Assembly: GCA_002348465.1 (NCBI GenBank)
Contig: DEBI01000002.1
Span: 9,748 to 21,821 of the forward strand
Direction: 5' to 3'
Length of the DNA stretch: 12,074 bases
Source of the DNA: Gemmatimonadales bacterium UBA2960
GTDB taxonomy: Bacteria; Gemmatimonadota; Gemmatimonadetes; Longimicrobiales; Gaopeijiaceae
Shown here: piece by piece, positions 7,783 to 12,074 of the stretch
Position numbering within the stretch: position 1 is the first letter of the stretch
How the letters are laid out: each line of letters opens with the position of its first letter
Translations under genes and position numbers: made by a program
Notes under the pieces: model-generated
Told to the model about the DNA's origin: nothing
The model's input: the letters and a program-made list of their open reading frames with translations, nothing else
Databases searched by the model: none

Positions 7783-8280
7783 ATGAGTAACGCCGAATTA
7801 ATAGAGCCTGGCACAGACGGACCAGCGGCTCGCCAGTGGTCTGAGAAGCAGGACATAGCACTCCGACTCTGGGCCAGACTGTCACGTTGCTATGCCACTT
7901 GTTCAAGAGCTATGGCAGCTCAGGTCCAGGAGTACGAGCTGACGACTCCCCAGTTTGTCGTACTTGAAGCACTGCACCATCTCGGCCCACTGCCCTTAGG
8001 TGAGTTAGCTGAGAAGCTACTCGTGACAGGGGGAAATGTGACATACGTCATGGACAGGCTTGAGAGTAGGGGCCTAGTCACTCGAGATCGTCGCACTGAC
8101 GATCGAAGAGTAGTGGTAGCGCGGATGACGACTGAAGGCAGAGATCTGGTTAGCAAAGTGTTTCCAGACCATGTGGGGAGAATGGAGCATCTGTCACGTC
8201 ATTTGACAGATCAAGAGCAGAGAGAGCTTTCGGCACTACTAAAGAAGTTGGGCACGGGGATCTCGGAGCACGATTTGTAG
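7783..8280 (+). CDS. MarR-family winged-helix transcriptional regulator
   Basis: This is a 165-residue DNA-binding protein, expected to act as a dimeric repressor responding to a small phenolic, quinone or oxidant ligand. The winged helix-turn-helix spans about residues 55-118: LTTPQFVVLEAL, PLGELAEKLLVTGG, the recognition helix NVTYVMDRLESRGLV (85-99) and a wing with RDRRTDDRRVVVARMT. The last part (FPDHVGRMEHLSRHLTDQEQRELSALLKKLG) forms the dimerisation helices. From memory this pattern is nearer the MhqR-like type than OhrR. C36 and C40 are close together in the first helix, and redox sensing through them is possible but speculative. The ATG at 7783 has no good Shine-Dalgarno directly before it (a GGAG lies about 13 bases upstream), which fits translation coupled to lpd, 25 bases upstream. 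The target genes are unknown; autoregulation through the lpd promoter region is plausible. Confidence 0.92.
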   Translation: MSNAELIEPGTDGPAARQWSEKQDIALRLWARLSRCYATCSRAMAAQVQEYELTTPQFVVLEALHHLGPLPLGELAEKLLVTGGNVTYVMDRLESRGLVTRDRRTDDRRVVVARMTTEGRDLVSKVFPDHVGRMEHLSRHLTDQEQRELSALLKKLGTGISEHDL

Positions 8281-8328
8281 CTCTAAAGAGGCACTGGATA
8301 CCGGAAACGAAAGAGCCGCTCCTTAGAG
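8281..8328 (+). terminator. Possible terminator after marR
   Basis: Arms 8281-8290 and 8319-8328 can pair over ten positions with one mismatch, starting directly after the marR stop codon, and are followed by a T-rich stretch (TCAGTCTTTGTG). The 28-base loop makes the hairpin weaker than a textbook terminator. The rest of the convergent gap to 8411 holds a short GCCGGTG repeat (near 8353 and 8379) but no clear terminator for ispH. Confidence 0.4.
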
Positions 8329-8411
8329 TCAGTCTTTGTGTGTTGAATCGTTGCCGGTGAAAAACTGTTAGGCCCGCCGGTGGTTCATCGACGTTGATCA
8401 GACCTCCAGGG

Positions 8412-9644
8412 TCATCCCACCGTCTCTGGCATTCTTAAGTCAATGTCGATACCGCGGACCTGAAGGATTCGTATCAGGGCCTCGCCGATCTTGTTGTTCG
8501 GTGTCGACGCACCTGCCGTGATTCCAAGCGAGAAGGGGCCCTCAGGAAGCCAGTCGTAATCTTCGACCTCGGGAGTGGCGGGGTCCAGTTCAGGTTTGTG
8601 CAAGACCGAGCCCGTGTCGATGTTGATGCAGGCTGCATCCTCTACGTGGAAGGTCGCCGTGTGTTGCCGGCAGAGGTGAGCGAGATGGTTGGTATTAGAG
8701 GAGTTATAGCCGCCGATGACGAGCATGACGTCAGGGGAATCCTCCATCATATCGGCTACCGCGTCTTGGCGTTCCTGTGTCGCCGAGCAAATGGTACCGA
8801 ACGAGCGGAAGTGTGTGGATGCGTGCTCTTCCCCGAAGCGTTCGACGAACGCTTCGTGCACTTTCCACCCGATTGCCAGGGACTCTTTAGCAAGCATGGT
8901 TGTTTGGTTAGCGACACCGATGTACTCAAGGTCGGTGTCCGGATCGAAGCCTTCAGATGCCTTGCTTGCAAAGTGCTCCATGAAAGCTTCTCGACTCAGG
9001 TGTCCTGGCCGCTTTGCGATATAGTCGAAAAGAAGCCCTCCCTCCTCCATGTCGCGAACAATGATGTATTTCCCGCCTTCATGTTTTTCTACTTGTGATG
9101 CGGTCGCTCTGGATTCTTCGTGAGTGTACTTGCCATGGATTACAGCCGTGAAACCGTCCTTGGCATATTTCTCTACGCGTTTCCAGACCACTAGTACAGA
9201 TCCACAGGTTGTGTCGACGAGAATACATCCAATCTTCTTGAGATTTTCGAAGTCTTGGAGCGTTAGGCCAAAAGCTGGCAGGATAACGACGTCTTCAGGA
9301 GTAAGATGCGAGAAGTCGAAGCTTCCATCCGAGTCTGGGTAGAGGAACGCGATGCCCATGTCTGTCATCCGCTTGTTCACGTGCGGATTGTGAATGAGTT
9401 CCCCTAGGAGGTGAATCTGTCGTTCAGGGAACTGATGGACCGTCTCGTATGCGTAGTCGATGGCACGGTCCACGCCGTAACAGAACCCGAACTCTTTTGC
9501 TAAGTGTACCGTGATGTCGCCGAATTGATCGGTATACCCGCGTGAGCGAATCCGCTCTACCAAGGCCGATTGGTAATCGGAGTCGATCAGAGGCCTGAGC
9601 TCTTTTTTGAGTCCGAAGCCTTTGCGGAAGTAGGTCTGCTCCAT
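8412..9644 (-). CDS. ispH: 4-hydroxy-3-methylbut-2-enyl diphosphate reductase, long plant/cyanobacterial type
   Basis: This is the last enzyme of the MEP pathway, which reduces HMBPP to IPP and DMAPP with a [4Fe-4S] cluster in the cytoplasm. The three cluster cysteines are C55 (FGFCYGVDRA), C147 (DTTCGSV) and C286 (GTICSATQERQ). Substrate-contact motifs are LLGELIHNPHVN (79-90) and the IHGKYTHEE segment (169-177), containing the conserved histidines and the proton-donating acidic residue. At 410 residues it is about 100 longer than the E. coli enzyme. Both the N-terminal extension (MEQTYFRKGFGLKKEL) and the inserts match the architecture of plant and cyanobacterial IspH. The ATG at 9644 gives the full extension but has no Shine-Dalgarno before it, so initiation may be leaderless-like or depend on an unrecognised signal. 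It is monocistronic here and divergent from fxsA. The function is essentially certain. Confidence 0.97.
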   Translation of the reverse strand: MEQTYFRKGFGLKKELRPLIDSDYQSALVERIRSRGYTDQFGDITVHLAKEFGFCYGVDRAIDYAYETVHQFPERQIHLLGELIHNPHVNKRMTDMGIAFLYPDSDGSFDFSHLTPEDVVILPAFGLTLQDFENLKKIGCILVDTTCGSVLVVWKRVEKYAKDGFTAVIHGKYTHEESRATASQVEKHEGGKYIIVRDMEEGGLLFDYIAKRPGHLSREAFMEHFASKASEGFDPDTDLEYIGVANQTTMLAKESLAIGWKVHEAFVERFGEEHASTHFRSFGTICSATQERQDAVADMMEDSPDVMLVIGGYNSSNTNHLAHLCRQHTATFHVEDAACINIDTGSVLHKPELDPATPEVEDYDWLPEGPFSLGITAGASTPNNKIGEALIRILQVRGIDIDLRMPETVG

Positions 9645-9761
9645 GAGAGGCGTTGGGGTTTTAGACGGCGTAATCAGAACTGTATACGACAGGGGGAGCT
9701 ACACAAACCGGCGTAAGGAGATCCTGGAATCTATAAAGGCCCGTCTGGGGTAGGTAGAATC
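9645..9761. promoter_or_regulatory. Divergent promoter region between ispH and fxsA
   Basis: In this 117-base gap the plus strand has TATAAA at 9732-9737, a plausible -10 giving a leader of only about 18 bases for fxsA, but no recognisable -35 at standard spacing. The minus strand has TATACA (9686-9681) as a weak -10 for ispH. An AAGGAG at 9715-9720 resembles a ribosome binding site but is 41 bases from the fxsA ATG and no sensible start follows it, so its role is unclear. Confidence 0.35.
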
Positions 9762-10277
9762 ATGAACATCTTAGGTCGCCTTGCACTTTTGTTTGTCGTT
9801 CTTCCAATCTTGGAGCTAATTCTCCTAATTGAGATAGGCCGTCATATAGGCTCTCTGCCCACTCTTGGCATTGTGGTTCTCACAGGTGTTACTGGTGCCT
9901 GGCTCGCTAGGACGGAGGGATTGCGAGTCATCTTCAGGTTCCAGGAGGAGCTGGTTTCAGGTCGTTTGCCTGGTCAAGCGATGCTCGATGGTATTTGTGT
10001 TCTGGTTGGTGGTGCTTTTTTGCTTACCCCAGGTGTAATTTCCGACTTTCTGGGCTTCTCACTCATGTTGCCTTTAACACGGCGCCGGATCCAGTCATGG
10101 ATGCGAGACAACCTCGAGCGACAGGTCGCAGAGGGCCGGGTGCATGTGGTCTCAAGTTATGGTGTGGGTTTCGGTACAAGAGGGACGGACGGGGGGAGTA
10201 GGCTGGAGGAAGACATTCAGATACGCGAAGCGAAGATGGATCCTTCGAAGGGGATTGTTATAGAGCCTGAGGGATAG
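9762..10277 (+). CDS. fxsA: FxsA-family inner-membrane protein
   Basis: This 171-residue membrane protein belongs to the FxsA family (PF04186); E. coli FxsA was named for relief of F-plasmid exclusion of phage T7 when overproduced. Its normal cellular role is not known. Hydrophobic segments fall at about residues 3-25 (LALLFVVLPILELILLIEIG), 33-48 (LGIVVLTGVTGAWLA) and 77-99 (GICVLVGGAFLLTPGVISDF). The family signatures are the E/G pattern of the first helix and the LLTPGVISDFLGFSLMLPLTRR block. The tail after residue 110 is charged and probably cytoplasmic. The length is typical. The stop is 61 bases before the M42 peptidase gene, so the two may be co-transcribed; I see no hairpin with a T-tract between them, only a short GGAG/CTCC pairing. 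The family assignment is strong, the function open. Confidence 0.9.
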   Translation: MNILGRLALLFVVLPILELILLIEIGRHIGSLPTLGIVVLTGVTGAWLARTEGLRVIFRFQEELVSGRLPGQAMLDGICVLVGGAFLLTPGVISDFLGFSLMLPLTRRRIQSWMRDNLERQVAEGRVHVVSSYGVGFGTRGTDGGSRLEEDIQIREAKMDPSKGIVIEPEG

Positions 10278-10338
10278 AACTGTTTTCGATGGAGGCAGTC
10301 GTCTCCGCTGGATTGTGTTCATTCGCTAGGTTACTGAC

Positions 10339-11412
10339 ATGAACCGAGACATCTCTTTCCTAGAGCGCCTTCTGGATGCGCCTGGGCCGTCTGGATTTGA
10401 AGTCCGGGCCGCGCGGGTGTGGCGTGAGGAGGCCGAAACGTTCGCACCTGACGTGCGAGTCGATGTTAGTGGCAACTCTTTCGCGACCGTGAACCCAGGG
10501 GGCAACCCTCACGTCATGTTGGCTGGTCACATCGACGAGATCGGACTTCAGGTGACACATGTCGATGAAGACGGTTTTCTCTATGTGGATCAGATCGGTG
10601 GGTGGGACCCTCAGGTGCTGGTGGGTCAGCGGGTTTCGGTTCTGGCCCTTGATGGGGACGTTCCCGGAGTGATAGGAAAGAAAGCCATCCATTTGATGCA
10701 GGCCGAGGAGCGGAGGAAATCCTCTAGAGTTAACCAACTCTGGGTCGACGTTGGCGCGGCGGACAGAGATGCTGTCGCGGGTCTTGGTATCCGGGTAGGT
10801 GACCCTATGGTGATTTCCCAAGGGATGGTGCGCCTGGCTGGTGAGCTGATAGCGAGCCGGGCGATAGACGACCGGATCGGGGCGTTTGTTGTATTGGAAG
10901 CCATCCGAATCTTAGAACGAGAATCTACCAAGCTATTAGCAAGTGCTACAGCGGTGGCCACGGTGCAGGAAGAGATCGGGTACCAAGGTGGCGGAGCTCG
11001 CCCGAGCGCCTATGCGCTTAAGCCCGACATAGCTCTTGTGGTTGACGTGACCTTCAGTACAGATGTGCCCGACATAGACAAGAAAGAGGTGGGTGAACAT
11101 TCCCTTGGAGGCGGCCCGGTTTTGAGTAGAGGGTCGGCGGCACACAACAATGTTTTTGAAATGCTCGCAGAAGTGGCCGACCTCGAGGGGATTCCGCACA
11201 CGATTCAGGCGTCACCAAGGGCGACTAGAACCGATGCGGACGGGATCCATCTCACCCGTTCGGGAGTCCCAACTGGGCTGATTTCGGTTCCGAACCGATA
11301 TATGCACTCGCCCAACGAGGTTGTGAACTTGGATGACCTCTTTCACACAGCGCAACTGATTGCTGCCTTCATACGTAGGCTCAATTCCGAGGTCGACTTC
11401 ACTCCTCGGTAG
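10339..11412 (+). CDS. M42 family metallo-aminopeptidase (FrvX / tetrahedral aminopeptidase-like)
   Basis: This 357-residue cytoplasmic di-metal aminopeptidase releases N-terminal residues from short peptides; relatives form dodecameric tetrahedra. All the metal and catalytic residues I can place are present: H64 and D66 (AGHIDEIG), D177 (SRAIDDRIG), the E211/E212 pair (VQEEIGYQGG; catalytic base and ligand), D236 (VVDVTFSTD) and H323 (NRYMHSPNE). Between residues of about 70 and 165 lies the PDZ-like dimerisation domain typical of M42 (QIGGWDPQVLVGQRV, GVIGKKAIHLM). The start at 10339 begins right at the conserved SFLERLLDAPGPSGFE and has only a weak TAGGT upstream. Some M42 proteins are annotated as endoglucanases, but this family's biochemistry supports peptidase activity. 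It could complete breakdown of peptides produced outside the cell by the S9 enzyme, though the two genes are far apart here. Confidence 0.94.
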   Translation: MNRDISFLERLLDAPGPSGFEVRAARVWREEAETFAPDVRVDVSGNSFATVNPGGNPHVMLAGHIDEIGLQVTHVDEDGFLYVDQIGGWDPQVLVGQRVSVLALDGDVPGVIGKKAIHLMQAEERRKSSRVNQLWVDVGAADRDAVAGLGIRVGDPMVISQGMVRLAGELIASRAIDDRIGAFVVLEAIRILERESTKLLASATAVATVQEEIGYQGGGARPSAYALKPDIALVVDVTFSTDVPDIDKKEVGEHSLGGGPVLSRGSAAHNNVFEMLAEVADLEGIPHTIQASPRATRTDADGIHLTRSGVPTGLISVPNRYMHSPNEVVNLDDLFHTAQLIAAFIRRLNSEVDFTPR

Positions 11413-11414
11413 AT

Positions 11415-11440
11415 GGCTGCGCGGGATAGCCTTCTATTTC
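11415..11440 (+). terminator. Weak terminator-like hairpin after the M42 gene
   Basis: GGCT (11415-11418) pairs with AGCC (11428-11431) around a nine-base loop, followed directly by TTCTATTTC. The stem has only four base pairs, so this is a marginal candidate, supported mainly by its place three bases after the stop codon and by the T-rich tail. Confidence 0.25.
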
Positions 11441-11456
11441 TGTCAGGCCCTAAACG

Positions 11457-11485
11457 TTGACGCTCCCTAGTAGTACTTCTACCCT
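11457..11485 (+). promoter_or_regulatory. Sigma70-like promoter before the structured segment and GAF gene
   Basis: TTGACG (11457-11462) is five of six to the -35 consensus, and 17 bases later TACCCT (11480-11485) keeps the most important -10 positions (T1, A2, T6). It is the best promoter match in the window. Transcription would begin near 11491-11493, at the edge of the GC-rich foldable segment and about 140 bases before the GAF gene. Confidence 0.5.
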
Positions 11486-11488
11486 TTG

Positions 11489-11610
11489 TGCCCGCGCCGG
11501 TCGAGACCGCGGGCATCCCTCGCACGGAGGGCCGTCGACCGGCGGGAGGTGTACCACTAGACTGTGGGCGCCGAAGGGCTCGTTCGGGACCGCGCTGAAG
11601 CGAGTCGGAC
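11489..11610 (+). ncRNA. Candidate structured RNA or 5' leader of the GAF gene
   Basis: This GC-rich segment lies between the M42 stop and the GAF gene, and no reading frame in it looks like a real protein. Pairings visible on the plus strand are an 8-base-pair hairpin (11489-11496 with 11508-11515), a 5-base-pair hairpin (11517-11521 with 11527-11531), a 4-base-pair hairpin (11554-11557 with 11564-11567) and a 5-base-pair hairpin (11571-11575 with 11583-11587). In addition 11495-11504 is fully complementary to 11535-11544, a 10-base pairing that competes with the first hairpin or, if shortened, forms a pseudoknot with its loop. It lies directly downstream of the best promoter of the window. 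It does not match my memory of 6S, SRP, tmRNA, RNase P RNA or common riboswitches. It could be a small RNA, a regulatory leader or merely a GC-rich spacer. Confidence 0.35.
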
Positions 11611-11631
11611 ACTTCGATTGGACATCACTTG

Positions 11632-12074
11632 ATGCTTGATGCTGCTGAGACCGTTAATGACCTGCAGACTATGCGTGACGAGGGCCATCTCTCGGATGCG
11701 CTTCTTCGCGCTGCCGTCCGTTCTATTGAGAAGGGAGACGACCGCTTCGACTGGGTCGGTGTCTACCTCCTGAATGAGGAGGGGCTCTGGTTACACAACT
11801 ACATAGGCGAACCGACGGAGCATGCCAAGATCCCAGTTGGTACTGGGATCTGTGGTCGAGCCGTGCAGGAGCGGACGAACCTGAATATTCCAGACGTCGC
11901 TGCCGAGGAGGATTATCTGGCGTGCTCTCCAGATGTTCAGTCTGAGTTGGTCATTCTGATCCGAGCTGGCGACGAGATATACGGTCAGATTGACATCGAT
12001 TCGGAGGAGAAGGCTGCGTTTACTGAGGAAGACGAGATTACCCTGATTGCGATCGCCGATAAGCTGGCTGAGCA
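11632..12074 (+). CDS. GAF-domain protein, free methionine-R-sulfoxide reductase-like (3' end outside window)
   Basis: The visible 147 residues are almost entirely one GAF domain of the fRMsr type, which in known members reduces free methionine-R-sulfoxide with thioredoxin. Spacing agrees exactly with E. coli fRMsr as I remember it. C74 (GTGICGRAV) corresponds to C94 and C98 (DYLACSP) to the catalytic C118. E105 (QSELV) corresponds to E125, and D121/D123 (QIDIDS) correspond to D141/D143, which hold the substrate. The exception is H64 (EHAKIPVG), where C84, a resolving cysteine, is expected. Activity as a reductase is therefore plausible with C74 as partner, but a sensor or degenerate role is also possible. 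The ATG at 11632 sits in a small direct repeat (CTTGATGCTTGATG), so the TTG at 11629 is an alternative start, and no Shine-Dalgarno is evident. An upstream promoter and a leader of about 140 bases may control it. Confidence 0.85.
   Translation, partial: MLDAAETVNDLQTMRDEGHLSDALLRAAVRSIEKGDDRFDWVGVYLLNEEGLWLHNYIGEPTEHAKIPVGTGICGRAVQERTNLNIPDVAAEEDYLACSPDVQSELVILIRAGDEIYGQIDIDSEEKAAFTEEDEITLIAIADKLAE

Noticed and set aside
11495..11575. Possible tRNA on the minus strand (D-arm-like AGTCTAGTGGTA)
   Set aside because: No matching acceptor stem, no proper T-arm sequence and no plausible anticodon stem could be placed.
11489..11610. Known small RNA (6S, SRP RNA, tmRNA, RNase P RNA)
   Set aside because: The signature motifs I know (GGAAGG/AGCAGCC loop of SRP RNA, GAGGAAAGTCC of RNase P, tmRNA ends) are absent on both strands.
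11640..11668. CTGAGA followed by AATGACCTG, reminiscent of a thiamine-pyrophosphate riboswitch core
   Set aside because: It falls within the conserved N-terminal coding part of the GAF protein and the other conserved riboswitch segments are missing.
1..12074. CRISPR arrays, insertion sequences, phage genes or attachment sites
   Set aside because: No regularly spaced direct repeats, transposase, integrase or terminal inverted repeats were seen on either strand.

Overview
The window is a stretch of an ordinary, moderately GC-rich bacterial chromosome holding ten protein-coding genes. I see no insertion sequence, phage module, CRISPR array, tRNA or rRNA. The gene set suggests an aerobic or facultative Gram-negative bacterium, and Gemmatimonadota or a similar deep-branching phylum is my best guess. 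The hints are an exported S9 peptidase of the S9C type, an exported YtcJ-type amidohydrolase, a long plant/cyanobacterial-type IspH, an M42 aminopeptidase and a GAF-type sulfoxide-reductase-like protein. This assignment rests on gene content recalled from memory, not on a phylogenetic test.

Layout. Positions 3-1667 (+) hold an amidohydrolase whose signal peptide is cut by the window edge. Positions 1777-3825 (+) hold an exported serine peptidase. A strong inverted repeat at 3862-3898 separates it from a convergent two-gene minus-strand operon: a GT-B type glycosyltransferase (5081-6190), whose stop codon overlaps the start of a GNAT-fold acyltransferase (3951-5090). Transcribed divergently from this operon is dihydrolipoyl dehydrogenase (6354-7757, GTG start), followed 25 bases later by a MarR-family regulator (7783-8280). 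After a convergent gap comes ispH on the minus strand (8412-9644). Divergent from it are an FxsA-like membrane protein (9762-10277) and an M42 metallopeptidase (10339-11412). A 219-base gap follows, with a good sigma70-like promoter and a GC-rich, highly foldable segment. The window ends inside a GAF-domain protein resembling free methionine-R-sulfoxide reductase.

How the genes relate. The amidohydrolase, S9 peptidase and M42 aminopeptidase fit peptide or amide scavenging, with the first two outside the cytoplasm and the third inside. lpd, marR and the GAF protein point to redox metabolism. ispH supplies isoprenoid precursors. The glycosyltransferase-acyltransferase pair is the least understood unit: translational coupling suggests consecutive steps on one product, plausibly a glycolipid or sphingolipid-like molecule.

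The two items most worth following up are that coupled pair and the structured RNA candidate at about 11489-11610. In that RNA the loop of the first hairpin is complementary to a downstream segment, so a pseudoknot or a structural switch is possible.
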